DNA of 64,000 nt, from the NCBI GenBank assembly GCA_018607905.1, contig JABBAP010000024.1:74871-138870 (forward strand). The letters run 5' to 3'. The notes beneath the pieces were generated by a model, which was not told where the DNA came from, searched no databases, and saw only the letters and a program-made list of their open reading frames with translations. Both the position numbers and the translations under genes were made by a program. Positions 55,616 to 64,000 of this stretch are shown piece after piece. The number at the start of each line of letters is the position of its first letter. Position 1 is the stretch's first letter. The stretch comes from Paracoccaceae bacterium (GTDB lineage Bacteria > Pseudomonadota > Alphaproteobacteria > Rhodobacterales > Rhodobacteraceae).

Positions 55616-56695
55616 TTAACTTTTGAAATGTTTGGACAGTTTCAAACCCTGTCCCTGATAGTTCGATTTCAAATCAGCGCCGTATAAAACATCGGGCACT
55701 TGTGCCATCTTTTCGTACACCAAACGCCCCACACTTTGCCCATGTTCCAGCGCAAACGGCGCTTCGTGACAGCGCACTTCCAACACACCGCGTGATCCCG
55801 TGCCACCCGCCGCTGAATGCCCAAAGCCGGGATCAAAGAAGCCCGCATAATGCACACGGAATTCCCCAACCATCGCCAAATACGGTGCCATTTCTGCGGC
55901 GCAATCTGGCGGGATATGAACCGCTTCACGACTGACCAGAATATAAAATGCGCCAGGGTCCAGAATAATTCCGCCCGTGTGGCTGATCACAGGTTCCCAA
56001 AATTCGGCAGGGTCGTAATGCCCGATTAGATCCAGATCAATCAGCCCCGTGTGCGGCTTGGCGCGGTAGCCAACCAACCCAGCATCATCACCGTTCAGGT
56101 CAACCGAAAATCCTAGGCCGCCGTCAATCTGCGCCACGCCGTCAACCAAACCAACCGTTTCGTGCATCGACGTTAGCGTGTCATCGGACAGCACAGATTT
56201 CCCATTGCGAAACCGTATCTGGTTCAACCGCATACCTGGGCGCACCAGCACAGAAAAACTACGCGGGCTGATCTCGGCGTACAACGGCCCCGTATAGCCC
56301 TTACCGATGCGATCAAATTCGATCCCGCGATCAATAATGCAGCGTGTAAACAGATCAAGCCGCCCCGTGGAAGACTTTGCATTTGCAACCGCATTCACGC
56401 CAGCGGGCAGGGACAGGCTCTCCATCAAAGGGACCACATAAACGCAGCCCTTTTCCAGAACCGCACCATCCGACAGATCAATTTCGTGCATCTTGAATTC
56501 TTCAAGGCGCTCTGCAACCGTGCGATCCGTTCCCGTTAGAAACGACGCGCGCACACGCCACGCCTTGGTGCCAAGACGAAGGTCCAACGACGCGGGTTGA
56601 ATTTGGCCGTCAACAGGGGGCGCATCGCACGTGATCTCGCCACGTTCCAACATGCCCGCAATGGCTTGGCTCGACAGAACACCTTGATCGTTCAT
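55616..56695 (-). CDS. dcd: 2'-deoxycytidine 5'-triphosphate deaminase, double-domain
   Basis: 359 residues, about twice the length of E. coli Dcd, as usual in alphaproteobacteria. The N-terminal half has QPASLDLRLG (near 33) and AKSSTGRLDLFTRCIID (near 107-122); the second half repeats the dUTPase-like fold (KPHTGLIDLDLIGHYDPAEF, then GHSAAGGTGSRGVLEV). It deaminates dCTP to dUTP, feeding ThyX. Convergent with the monooxygenase. Confidence 0.9.
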   Translation of the reverse strand: MNDQGVLSSQAIAGMLERGEITCDAPPVDGQIQPASLDLRLGTKAWRVRASFLTGTDRTVAERLEEFKMHEIDLSDGAVLEKGCVYVVPLMESLSLPAGVNAVANAKSSTGRLDLFTRCIIDRGIEFDRIGKGYTGPLYAEISPRSFSVLVRPGMRLNQIRFRNGKSVLSDDTLTSMHETVGLVDGVAQIDGGLGFSVDLNGDDAGLVGYRAKPHTGLIDLDLIGHYDPAEFWEPVISHTGGIILDPGAFYILVSREAVHIPPDCAAEMAPYLAMVGEFRVHYAGFFDPGFGHSAAGGTGSRGVLEVRCHEAPFALEHGQSVGRLVYEKMAQVPDVLYGADLKSNYQGQGLKLSKHFKS

Positions 56696-56811
56696 AACTC
56701 TTCCCCCAGAAACTCTGGGATTTATGCGCTAATTTCTTCGCGCACGCACCCCCGAAAATCCCTTGTCATTTGCACGCCACCGCTGTTTTGTGCCAAAAAC
56801 AGGAGAGCCCC

Positions 56812-57936
56812 ATGAAAATCGCCCCCTTTGCCGTCGAAATGTGGATGAACGACTGGGAAACCAAGTGTGAATTGAACCTTGCGGAAACCTGCGTAGAATC
56901 ACTCACCATCGCGGAACTCCTCGCGCTTACGGGGCGAAACGACGACAGCTTGTCCGAACTTCTTACCATGAAAATGACCTACGGCGGCATTGAGGGCTCG
57001 GATCGGCTGCGCAACGCCATCACCACGCTGTATGCAAATCAAAATCCCGAAAACATCGTTACGACGCATGGCACGATTGGTGCAAATGCGCTGATCCATC
57101 AAACGCTGGTTGAACGTGGCGACAAGGTCATTGCCGTGGTGCCAACCTATCAACAGCATTATTCCATTCCTGCCTCCATCGGCGCAGACGTTCACACCCT
57201 GAAACTGCGGGCCGATCAGGATTACCTGCCTGATATGGACGCACTGGCTGAAATGGCCACACCCGACACAAAACTTATAGCGATCAACAATCCTAACAAT
57301 CCGACGGGTGCGTTGATGGATCGCGATCAGCTGATGCAAATCGTTGAAATTGCCCGCAAAGCCGACGCATGGCTGCTGTGCGACGAGGTGTATCGCGGCA
57401 CCAACCAACAAGGCGATGGCTTTGCCCCCGCCATTGCCGATCTTTACGAAAAAGGCATCTCTACCGCCTCCATGTCTAAGGCATTTTCGCTTGCTGGCCT
57501 GCGTCTCGGCTGGATCGCAGCACCGCGTGCATTGATCGAACAAGTAATGATCCACCGAGATTACAACACAATTTCCGTAGGCATGATCGATGATCACTTC
57601 GCCGCCCTCGCGCTTGAACACAAAGACGCAGTCATTGGGCGCAGCCAGCGCATCACGCGCGAAAACCTCGAAACACTGGCAAACTGGATCGACCAAGAAC
57701 CGTTGATAACATGGGTCAAACCACGGGCAGGGACCACAGCCTTGCTAAACTACGACCTGGATATCCCAAGCCAAGACCTTTGCATCGAAATTTTGAAAGA
57801 AACGGGAGTTATGTTCACGCCGGGCAGTGCGCTCGATATGGAAGGCACCTTACGTATCGGTTTCGCCAACACGCCGTCGATCCTGAAACAAGGCCTCGCG
57901 CGGGTTTCAGAATTCCTTGCGAAACGGGCGCGCTAA
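56812..57936 (+). CDS. PLP-dependent aminotransferase (class I/II)
   Basis: 374 residues. INNPNNPTGALMDRDQL near 162, LLCDEVYRGTN near 195 with the PLP-contacting Asp and Tyr, and the PLP lysine in ASMSKAFSLAGLRLGW near 232 are visible. Substrate not clear; annotated relatives are plain aminotransferases. The start is ATG 56812 with AGGAGAG upstream. Confidence 0.88.
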   Translation: MKIAPFAVEMWMNDWETKCELNLAETCVESLTIAELLALTGRNDDSLSELLTMKMTYGGIEGSDRLRNAITTLYANQNPENIVTTHGTIGANALIHQTLVERGDKVIAVVPTYQQHYSIPASIGADVHTLKLRADQDYLPDMDALAEMATPDTKLIAINNPNNPTGALMDRDQLMQIVEIARKADAWLLCDEVYRGTNQQGDGFAPAIADLYEKGISTASMSKAFSLAGLRLGWIAAPRALIEQVMIHRDYNTISVGMIDDHFAALALEHKDAVIGRSQRITRENLETLANWIDQEPLITWVKPRAGTTALLNYDLDIPSQDLCIEILKETGVMFTPGSALDMEGTLRIGFANTPSILKQGLARVSEFLAKRAR

Positions 57937-57958
57937 AACCAGAAAAAATGGGAGTTTT

Positions 57959-58035
57959 TGGTCGGGCTAGCAGGATTCGAACCTGCGACCTCTCGTCCCC
58001 CAGACGAACGCGCTACCAAGCTGCGCTATAGCCCG
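57959..58035 (-). tRNA. tRNA-Pro (GGG)
   Basis: 77 nt with encoded CCA. On the minus strand: acceptor CGGGCTA/TAGCCCG, D-stem GCGC/GCGC, anticodon stem TTCGT/ACGAG with loop CTGGGGG, T-stem GCAGG/CCTGC. Position 33 is T and the anticodon is GGG. Confidence 0.95.
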
Positions 58036-58115
58036 ACTAATTCGCAGCGCCACCGCGCTGCATGTTTTTGTGATGTAAGGGGTCTAAGCCACGACCGCAA
58101 GCCAGAAACCGCGTG

Positions 58116-58901
58116 TTAACGCGCGCGTTGCTCTTGCTGCTTTCTGGCACGTTTCATCGAATTGCGCGCCATCCGTAAGCTGTAATACAGCGTTTCAATT
58201 TCACCCATCGCACCTGCATCATAATCCATCGCAGGGCGAATGCGGTACGGCACAAATTTAATGCCATCGGGAACCAAATCCGCCCATTCTTTCGCGTCAC
58301 TGTCTTCTGCTTGCTTTTCAGCCGCCGCTTGCTTGACTGCCTCGACCCGTGCAGCCTCAGTCGCTCTGACCTTGGCCATCGCCTCATGTGTTTCGTCAGC
58401 TATGCTCACGGCTGCCTCCTTTGGTGCGGCTTGTTCAGCAGTCTCGCTGTCGGTTTCATCATCATCCACATTCTGTGCGGTGTCTTGGGCGATTTTGCCT
58501 TTTTTAACAACCCGAACTTCTACCGCAGGCGCTTTCTTTTGGGCCTTTGGTTTTGATTTCACAATTTGATCGATTTCGGCGGTGTCATCCGCATCCGCTT
58601 TAGACGGGGGCGAAACCACCTGCGTGTCCAGATCAAAAGAAACACTCATGACATGCTTTACACCGTGTGTCTTCAATAAACCCTTTACGTGCTTGATGGA
58701 TTTATCGTCAAAGTGCAGCAATTGCTTGATGCCGCCCAACAGCAGCATGTCGTCGGGGCGGTAATACCGCCGCCCGCCTGCGCGTTTCACAGGTTTGATC
58801 TGTGGAAAGCGGCTCTCCCAAAACCGCAAAACATAGGTCGGAGTATCCAGCCATTCAGAGACCTCCGAAATGGTTCGAAACGCGTCAGGTGATTTACTCA
58901 T
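58116..58901 (-). CDS. MerR family regulator next to ihfA
   Basis: 261 residues. The MerR helix-turn-helix is at 8-75 ([25 protein letters not shown], then [20 protein letters not shown]). The rest is an acidic, alanine-rich, low-complexity region without a ligand domain, then a conserved C-terminal block ([16 protein letters not shown]). The plsX-fabH-ihfA-merR order is conserved in alphaproteobacteria; the regulon is unknown. Confidence 0.88.
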   Translation of the reverse strand: MSKSPDAFRTISEVSEWLDTPTYVLRFWESRFPQIKPVKRAGGRRYYRPDDMLLLGGIKQLLHFDDKSIKHVKGLLKTHGVKHVMSVSFDLDTQVVSPPSKADADDTAEIDQIVKSKPKAQKKAPAVEVRVVKKGKIAQDTAQNVDDDETDSETAEQAAPKEAAVSIADETHEAMAKVRATEAARVEAVKQAAAEKQAEDSDAKEWADLVPDGIKFVPYRIRPAMDYDAGAMGEIETLYYSLRMARNSMKRARKQQEQRAR

Positions 58902-58919
58902 GTTCGGTCCTGCCAGTGC

Positions 58920-59222
58920 TTAGGACTTGTTACCGTTTGCCACACGGTCTTTCATTAGATGGCTTGGGCGAAACGTCAAAACACGGCGCGGTCGAATAGG
59001 AACCTCTTCGCCAGTCTTTGGGTTGCGGCCAATCCGTTCGGTCTTGTCACGGATGCTGAACGTACCGAAAGACGAAATCTTCACGTTCTCTCCACTCACC
59101 AACGCATTGGAAATATTATCCAAAACGCTTTCTACCAAATCAGCAGATTCGTTGCGCGATAATCCCACTTCTCTGAATACAGATTCGCTTAAATCCATTC
59201 GTGTCAAAGTCTTGCCACTCAT
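58920..59222 (-). CDS. ihfA: Integration host factor alpha subunit
   Basis: 100 residues, a DNA-bending protein. [29 protein letters not shown] (about 49-76) contains the beta-arm with the intercalating proline of GRNPKTG. It works with IhfB, which is elsewhere. A promoter and a perfect IHF-site match lie upstream, which suggests autoregulation. Confidence 0.96.
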   Translation of the reverse strand: MSGKTLTRMDLSESVFREVGLSRNESADLVESVLDNISNALVSGENVKISSFGTFSIRDKTERIGRNPKTGEEVPIRPRRVLTFRPSHLMKDRVANGNKS

Positions 59223-59249
59223 AACTTTCTCCCTAAAGCTGTCAGAACC

Positions 59250-59278
59250 AGTATTTTGTTTTTTGATTTACGAGTCAA
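59250..59278 (-). promoter_or_regulatory. Promoter of ihfA
   Basis: On the minus strand TTGACT (59273-59278), a 17-bp spacer and AATACT (59250-59255) precede ihfA by 27 bp. The 183-bp fabH-ihfA gap is A+T-rich, and ihfA is thus separately transcribed. Confidence 0.55.
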
Positions 59279-59361
59279 CTACAAGGCATTGGTTTTTAAG
59301 AAATAATTGCCAAGTGCTATAAATCATCTGCCTTGCGATAATTTGATTTAAGTATTGCGCG

Positions 59362-59374
59362 TAAAGCGTTGATT
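59362..59374 (-). promoter_or_regulatory. IHF-binding consensus upstream of ihfA
   Basis: AATCAACGCTTTA on the minus strand matches the IHF consensus WATCAANNNNTTR at every fixed position. It lies about 85 bp upstream of the ihfA -35 element in A+T-rich DNA, a natural place for IHF autoregulation. Confidence 0.5.
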
Positions 59375-59405
59375 TAAATTAAGTAATGTTAAAATTTTAA
59401 TGAAA

Positions 59406-60383
59406 TTACCAGCGTAAAACAACTGCGCCCCAGGCTAATCCGCCACCAATTGCTTCGGCGACTAAAACCTGTCCACGCTTAATTTGGCCTCTGTTGTGTG
59501 CAACAGACAAGGCCAGCGGAATGGACGCGGCGGAGGTATTTCCGTGATCCTGAACCGTTACAACGACCTTTTCCATCGGCACTTTTAACTTCGCAGCCGT
59601 GCTCTTGATGATGCGTAAATTTGCTTGATGTGGCACAACCCAGTCCACATCTTCGTGGCTCAATCCAGCCTTACCAAGTGCCGCGCTCGCCGTCGCTGCC
59701 AATTTAGCAACGGCGTGTTTGAACACCTCTTTGCCTTCCATCACCAAATGGCCCGTGGTCTGCGTCGATGACACGCCACCGTCCACATACAGCAGGTCAT
59801 TATACTGCCCGTCAGAATTCAAATCTGTCGCCAGAATGCCGCGATCCGATGTATCGCCAGTGCCCTCTTGCGCCTCAAGTATCAGCGCACCTGCGCCATC
59901 CCCGAACAGCACACAGGTCGTGCGATCTTCCCAGTTCATGATGCGGCTAAATGTTTCGGCACCGATCACCAAAACCCGTTTGGCTTGCCCCGAAACGACC
60001 AACGCATTCGCATTGGCCAGCGCGAACGCAAATCCCGCGCAAACCGCTTGAATATCAAAAGCAAAACCGCCGCTCATGCCAATGCGATGCTGCACTTTCG
60101 TCGCCGTGGATGGGAATGTTTGATCGGGGGTCGAGGTCGCCAAAACGATGGCATCAATGTCTGAACCTTGCAAATTCGCGTCTTTCAACGCGGCATTTGC
60201 AGCATGGACCGCCAGATCGGACGTGAACTCTCCGTCGGCTGCAAAATGACGCCGTTCAATCCCCGAACGGCTTTTGATCCACTCGTCAGATGTTTCCATC
60301 CAATCCTGAAATTCTTCATTGGGAACAACACGTTTCGGCAAATAGTGGCCCACACCTACAGCAACGGCTCGGATCATACTCAT
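59406..60383 (-). CDS. fabH: Beta-ketoacyl-ACP synthase III
   Basis: 325 residues. Starts fatty-acid synthesis from acetyl-CoA and malonyl-ACP. The Cys-His-Asn triad is visible: DIQAVCAGF near 114, [11 protein letters not shown] near 252 and GNTSAASIP near 283. Three bases after plsX. Confidence 0.96.
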   Translation of the reverse strand: MSMIRAVAVGVGHYLPKRVVPNEEFQDWMETSDEWIKSRSGIERRHFAADGEFTSDLAVHAANAALKDANLQGSDIDAIVLATSTPDQTFPSTATKVQHRIGMSGGFAFDIQAVCAGFAFALANANALVVSGQAKRVLVIGAETFSRIMNWEDRTTCVLFGDGAGALILEAQEGTGDTSDRGILATDLNSDGQYNDLLYVDGGVSSTQTTGHLVMEGKEVFKHAVAKLAATASAALGKAGLSHEDVDWVVPHQANLRIIKSTAAKLKVPMEKVVVTVQDHGNTSAASIPLALSVAHNRGQIKRGQVLVAEAIGGGLAWGAVVLRW

Positions 60384-60386
60384 CTG

Positions 60387-61523
60387 TTAGGTGTTCTCGC
60401 TACTCTGTGGCGTTTCAACGATTTCGCCGTTGGCTTCGTCTTCATCTTGGCGGTTCTGCATACCAGATGCAACACGCGCCGCCAGTTTTTCGGTAAACCC
60501 AAGCTGCGCCAATTGAAACGCCAAACGAATGGCCGCTTCTACGCCTGTGGCATCCGCTGCGCCGTGCGATTTGATCACTGTGCCGTTCAACCCCAAGAAC
60601 ACGCCACCATTGACCTGTCTTGGGTCAATCTTGTCGCGCAAATGGCGCAGTGAACGCAGCACAAACAGGGCCGAAAGTTTTGACAGTAAATTGCGGGTAA
60701 AGGCTTCGCGCATCCGCAATCCAATTAGGCTCGCAGTGCCTTCGCCTGTTTTCAGCGCAACGTTTCCGGTAAATCCATCGGTTACGATCACATCGACTTT
60801 GTCAGAGGGGATATCGCCACCTTCGACAAAACCGACATATTCGAACCCGTTCATTTTGGCGTCTTCGGCAATGATGTCATTGGCTTCATGCAGCTCTGGT
60901 TTGCCTTTGTGATCCTCGGTGCCGACGTTCAGCAATCCGATGCGCGGGCGCTCCAATCCCAAACCATTGCGGGCATAGGATGCGCCCATCAACGCGAAAA
61001 CTTTCAAGTCTTGGGCATCCGCGCGAATATCGGCGCCCACGTCCAACATCACGTTAAACCCTTGCGGATTTAGGCTTGGCCACAGAATCGCAATCGCGGG
61101 GCGTTTTACACCTGCTGCTTTGCGCAGACGAATCATCGACAGCGCCATCAGTGCGCCCGTGTTTCCACACGATACCGCAACGCTGGCTTCTTTGGCACGA
61201 ACAGCCTCTAGGCAAGACCACATCGACGTGCCTTTGCCATGACGCATCACATGGCTGGGGCGATCGTGCATATCCACAACTTCGTCGGTGTGGCGCACAG
61301 AAACACGCCCTGTCAAAACTTTGCGTTTTGCCAAAAGGGGCGTGATCGTCGGCTCGTCGCCATGAACGATAAAGCTGATTTGTGGGTTTTTTCTGGCGGC
61401 ACGTGACATGCCATCAATGACAACGGCGACTCCAAGGTCGCCGCCCATTGCATCAACAGAAATGACTGTTTTTGCTGCAGAATTTTTCACAGAAGAGGGG
61501 CTGATAGCTACGCTTGTCTGCAT
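60387..61523 (-). CDS. plsX: Phosphate acyltransferase PlsX
   Basis: 378 residues. Makes acyl-phosphate from acyl-ACP for phospholipid synthesis. ISVDAMGGDLG near 21, SCGNTGALMA near 118 and VTDGFTGNVALKTGEG near 248 are family blocks. A 20-residue N-terminal extension is Ser/Ala-rich. Follows rpmF, as in most bacteria. Confidence 0.95.
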   Translation of the reverse strand: MQTSVAISPSSVKNSAAKTVISVDAMGGDLGVAVVIDGMSRAARKNPQISFIVHGDEPTITPLLAKRKVLTGRVSVRHTDEVVDMHDRPSHVMRHGKGTSMWSCLEAVRAKEASVAVSCGNTGALMALSMIRLRKAAGVKRPAIAILWPSLNPQGFNVMLDVGADIRADAQDLKVFALMGASYARNGLGLERPRIGLLNVGTEDHKGKPELHEANDIIAEDAKMNGFEYVGFVEGGDIPSDKVDVIVTDGFTGNVALKTGEGTASLIGLRMREAFTRNLLSKLSALFVLRSLRHLRDKIDPRQVNGGVFLGLNGTVIKSHGAADATGVEAAIRLAFQLAQLGFTEKLAARVASGMQNRQDEDEANGEIVETPQSSENT

Positions 61524-61547
61524 ATCTGATCAGCCAATCCCCTACGC

Positions 61548-61754
61548 TTATGCTGCGTCTTCGTCGATGTCGATGTCTTCTACAACAGCAACAACTTCAC
61601 GATCAGCATAGTGGCCACAAGCGCCACAAACGTGGTGCGGGCGTTTCAGCTCGCCACAGTTTTGGCATTCGTTCGGATTGTCTGCAACCAAGCTATCATG
61701 GGAACGACGGTTTCCGCGACGGGAACGGGTGATTTTGCTTTTTGGGACAGCCAT
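61548..61754 (-). CDS. rpmF: Ribosomal protein L32
   Basis: 68 residues. [20 protein letters not shown] is the conserved start, and the zinc-ribbon cysteines occur as ECQNCGE and VCGACGHY. Acidic C-terminus as in alphaproteobacteria. First gene of rpmF-plsX-fabH. Confidence 0.97.
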   Translation of the reverse strand: MAVPKSKITRSRRGNRRSHDSLVADNPNECQNCGELKRPHHVCGACGHYADREVVAVVEDIDIDEDAA

Positions 61755-61905
61755 GTCACAACCTCAATTTACTGCGGGCATTTTACCCGGATGAGCGACC
61801 GTCTAACCCCTGTTCACGATAAGAACAAGGCGTCTTTGGCCGCTTGAATACAAGAAGCGCGAAAATACAAAGAAAATGTGGTTTCGCAACCCCTTAATAG
61901 GAACC

Positions 61906-62475
61906 TTATTCGTCTTTTTCTAGCTTTTCTTTTAGCGCAGCCAGCCCAGCAAAGGGTTTTGTATCTTCGTCCGTCATTGGTTTGACACCGGGTTCGCTAA
62001 ATACCGCATCATCCAACCCGGCATCGCTCGTGCGCGGATAGAGGGGCAAGGCCAAAGCCAATGCCTCAACTGCAATGGCCACGAGGTCGATTATCTCTGG
62101 AACAGGTTCTGATTCGACGTCCTCGTCCATCTCGGACACGCTATCGGGGTCAGGTTCTTCCCATTTGGAGGTGAAAACACGGTTAACAGGCGAATCAATG
62201 CGCGTTTTCACAGGGTCTAGCGTCACAACACAGGCCTGCGTGGCCGACGCGCCTAAATCCGCGCTCAAAACCCAGTCAGACTTGCCACGCGGCGTTAACG
62301 TGCCAACAAACCGCAGTTTTTGCAGATCCACCAACGCCAACTGCTCAACAGCTCTTGTTTTCTGATCATCATCGAAAACAATTTCAAAAGAAATTTCACG
62401 CCCAGTCGGCATTTCAGCCACGATCAAAACGGGGTCTGTGACTTTTCGTTTCGGTTGCTTTGCAGAACTCGTCAT
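61906..62475 (-). CDS. yceD: YceD/DUF177 protein
   Basis: 189 residues. The DUF177 pattern is visible in LRFVGTLTPRGKSDWVLSADLGASATQACVVTLDPV and the acidic PDSVSEMDEDVESEPVPEIIDLVAIAVEALALALPLYPR. YceD is tied to 23S rRNA maturation and usually precedes rpmF; here 151 bp separate them. Divergent from bamE. Confidence 0.9.
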   Translation of the reverse strand: MTSSAKQPKRKVTDPVLIVAEMPTGREISFEIVFDDDQKTRAVEQLALVDLQKLRFVGTLTPRGKSDWVLSADLGASATQACVVTLDPVKTRIDSPVNRVFTSKWEEPDPDSVSEMDEDVESEPVPEIIDLVAIAVEALALALPLYPRTSDAGLDDAVFSEPGVKPMTDEDTKPFAGLAALKEKLEKDE

Positions 62476-62596
62476 TTTACGCCCACCATTTCACTTATTT
62501 TGCGCATTTTCATTGCACTTTGTTCCAAGATATTTGATTGTCGCCCAAGAGCAAGGTACGTCGCGCAAGTGGCACAACATACGGGGCACAAGCAAT

Positions 62597-63064
62597 ATGC
62601 AATTCGCGCTTGGCACGAAGATCAAGAATTTCGCAGCAGGCATTGCCCTGATCGGGCTGTCGGCCTGTTCTGCAACTTATACCAATCACGGGTACGTCCC
62701 AACCGATGTGGAACTGGAAAATGTTCTCGTGGGATCAGATTCGCGCGGCACGGTCGAAGAGGTTATAGGGCGGCCATCCTCTACGGGCGTTTTGTCCGAT
62801 GGGGCCTGGTACTATATTTCCAGCCGCGTGCGGTATTACACCTACAACAAACCCGAAATTGTTGAACGCACGATCCTTGCGATTTCGTTTGATGCCAACG
62901 ACACGGTTTCAAATATCGAACGCTTCGGGCTCGAAGACGGCAAAGTCGTTCAATTCAGCCGTCGTGTTACGGATTCGGGTGTGGGTGGCACATCGTTCTT
63001 CAAACAGATCATCGGCAACTTCGGCAACTTTGCCCCAGAAGCCTTGACCGGAGAACAGGGATAA
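62597..63064 (+). CDS. bamE: Outer-membrane assembly lipoprotein BamE
   Basis: 155 residues. Lipobox LSAC puts the lipidated Cys near residue 24; the SmpA/OmlA domain follows (VGSDSRGTVEEVIGRPSSTGVLSDGAWYYISSRVRYY). It supports the BAM complex. The start is ATG 62597; 53 earlier in-frame codons run back over the yceD start and are not coding. Confidence 0.92.
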   Translation: MQFALGTKIKNFAAGIALIGLSACSATYTNHGYVPTDVELENVLVGSDSRGTVEEVIGRPSSTGVLSDGAWYYISSRVRYYTYNKPEIVERTILAISFDANDTVSNIERFGLEDGKVVQFSRRVTDSGVGGTSFFKQIIGNFGNFAPEALTGEQG

Positions 63065-63075
63065 AAAGCGCGTAA

Positions 63076-63107
63076 AAAAGGCGAACACATCGTACGGTTC
63101 GCCTTTT
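63076..63107. terminator. Bidirectional terminator between bamE and msrB, with an overlapping second hairpin
   Basis: AAAAGGCGAAC (63076-63086) pairs with GTTCGCCTTTT (63097-63107). The 10-base loop contains ACATCGTA (63087-63094), fully complementary to TACGATGT (63111-63118), which is followed by six Ts (63120-63125). The two pairings can coexist only as a pseudoknot. Confidence 0.8.
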
Positions 63108-63124
63108 GGTTACGATGTCTTTTT

Positions 63125-63520
63125 TCAGACCTGTTCTTTAAACGTCATCGCAACGCCGTTCATGCAGTACCGCAATCCTGTCGGCCGTGGCCCATCTGGA
63201 AACACATGCCCTAGATGCGCGTCACACCGTGCGCACACAACTTCGGTACGGCGCATGAACCAACCATTGTCTTCGTGCTCATCCACCGCATCCCCGTCTT
63301 TGGGCTGATAAAACGATGGCCAACCCGTGCCGCTGTCAAATTTGGAATCCGCATCAAACAGGGCTGCATCACAGCACACACAATGAAACATTCCGTCTGC
63401 TTTTGGATAATTGTCGTTGGTAAAGGCACGCTCAGTGCCAGCCTTGCGCGTTACCTTAAAGGCAAGATCGGACAACTGTTCGCGCCATTCAGCGTCGGTC
63501 TTTTCGATTTTCTCAACCAT
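63125..63520 (-). CDS. msrB: Methionine-R-sulfoxide reductase MsrB
   Basis: 131 residues. Zinc cysteines FHCVCCD and [17 protein letters not shown], and the catalytic Cys in [11 protein letters not shown], are intact. It repairs methionine-R-sulfoxide in proteins. The start is ATG 63520 with AAAGG upstream; the longest frame adds 30 unlikely residues. Confidence 0.95.
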   Translation of the reverse strand: MVEKIEKTDAEWREQLSDLAFKVTRKAGTERAFTNDNYPKADGMFHCVCCDAALFDADSKFDSGTGWPSFYQPKDGDAVDEHEDNGWFMRRTEVVCARCDAHLGHVFPDGPRPTGLRYCMNGVAMTFKEQV

Positions 63521-63637
63521 TTCACGGACCTTTCCGTCTAAATATTCCAAATCGTAACATTGTCGTTTTCGTCTTGAACACATAACTATAGCAAAACGCC
63601 TGTTCAACAACGGGCTATCATCAACTTTTGGTGTCTA

Positions 63638-64000
63638 ATGAGTGCCTTTGAACAGACAATCGCGTCGATCCAACCCGTGACAAAGGGCGGCTTTCGCGCA
63701 CGACTTGCACAAACGCCTGCCGATCTTCAGATGGCACAGCAACTGCGCTACGATATGTTTGTCGGCACCTCTGAACAGGAACAATCGCTGGACAGTGACC
63801 CGTTTGATGCTTTCTGCCAGCACGTTTTGATCGAGGATGTCGAAACGGGAATCCTGCAATCTTGTTTTCGGATCATGCACCTCAACAACGGCAAAAACAT
63901 CGGAAACACCTATTCCGCGCAATTCTACGATCTGACGCGGATTGCATCTTATGCCAAAGCAATCCTCGAAATTGGCCGTTTTTGCACCGCTCCAGATGCT
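63638..64000 (+). CDS. olsB: OlsB-like N-acyltransferase, N-terminal part (runs off right edge)
   Basis: 121 codons of a GNAT-fold protein. The pattern AQQLRYDMFVGT, then DAFCQHVLIEDVETGILQSCFRIM, SAQFYDLTRI and LEIGRFCTAPDA matches L-ornithine N-alpha-acyltransferases of ornithine-lipid synthesis. The start is ATG 63638. The rest of the gene is beyond the window, so completeness cannot be judged. Confidence 0.8.
   Translation, partial: MSAFEQTIASIQPVTKGGFRARLAQTPADLQMAQQLRYDMFVGTSEQEQSLDSDPFDAFCQHVLIEDVETGILQSCFRIMHLNNGKNIGNTYSAQFYDLTRIASYAKAILEIGRFCTAPDA

Overview
The window looks like chromosomal DNA of a marine-type alphaproteobacterium of the order Rhodobacterales (Roseobacter/Rhodobacter group). 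The evidence is gene content and order: a sulfate-assimilation operon cysG-DUF2849-cysI-cysH-DUF934-fpr, an LdtR-like MarR regulator, a 5-aminolevulinate synthase (C4 route to heme), a double-length dCTP deaminase, the block rpmF-plsX-fabH-ihfA-merR, and an OlsB-type acyltransferase at the right edge. No rRNA, CRISPR array, insertion sequence or prophage was seen. The coding density is high, with many ATGA and TAATG stop/start overlaps that indicate translationally coupled operons.

Layout. 1-2.4 kb: three DUF1194 (von Willebrand A-like) paralogues around a DUF817 membrane protein. 2.6-3.5 kb: thyX. 3.5-5.7 kb: an A+T-richer accessory pocket with a DUF3010 protein coupled to a Hanks-type protein kinase, followed by a Phd/Doc toxin-antitoxin pair with its own promoter. 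5.8-7.3 kb: a cold-shock gene, an 11-bp-pitch repeat array, a structured RNA leader in front of a small secreted protein, and a Spx/ArsC-like protein. 7.3-9.9 kb: a complete bufferin operon (bufABCD: copper-binding peptide precursor, MNIO enzyme, partner protein, DoxX protein). 10-17 kb: a TauD-like dioxygenase, the sulfate-assimilation operon and a divergent Lrp-family regulator. 17-24 kb: a TerB-like membrane module, aspartate aminotransferase, sdhE, an LdtR-like gene, hemA and a RodZ-like gene. 24-29 kb: ispG, DUF1499, prfA-prmC, and a DUF4167 gene interrupted by an in-frame stop. 28.6-36 kb: the envelope operon lptF-lptG-lptD-surA-pdxA-rsmA. 36-43.8 kb: pepA-holC, an ABC-F/MarC/aspartic-protease operon, ndk, and purM-purN-TfoX_C. 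43.8-48.8 kb: a DMT transporter, tRNA-CAU, xth, erpA, dgt, an unlisted 34-residue membrane peptide and an ion channel. 49-58 kb: argS-SPOR-nagZ-scpA-scpB, an FAD monooxygenase, dcd, an aminotransferase and tRNA-Pro. 58-64 kb: merR, ihfA, fabH, plsX, rpmF, yceD, bamE, msrB and a truncated olsB-like gene.

Most genes are core functions: sulfur assimilation, heme and isoprenoid synthesis, translation termination, LPS export, purine synthesis, chromosome condensation and fatty-acid initiation. The parts most worth following up are the DUF3010-kinase pair, the structured leader with a sequestered ribosome binding site at 6437-6521, the repeat array at 6253-6326, the bufferin operon, the interrupted DUF4167 gene, and the overlapping hairpins between bamE and msrB.
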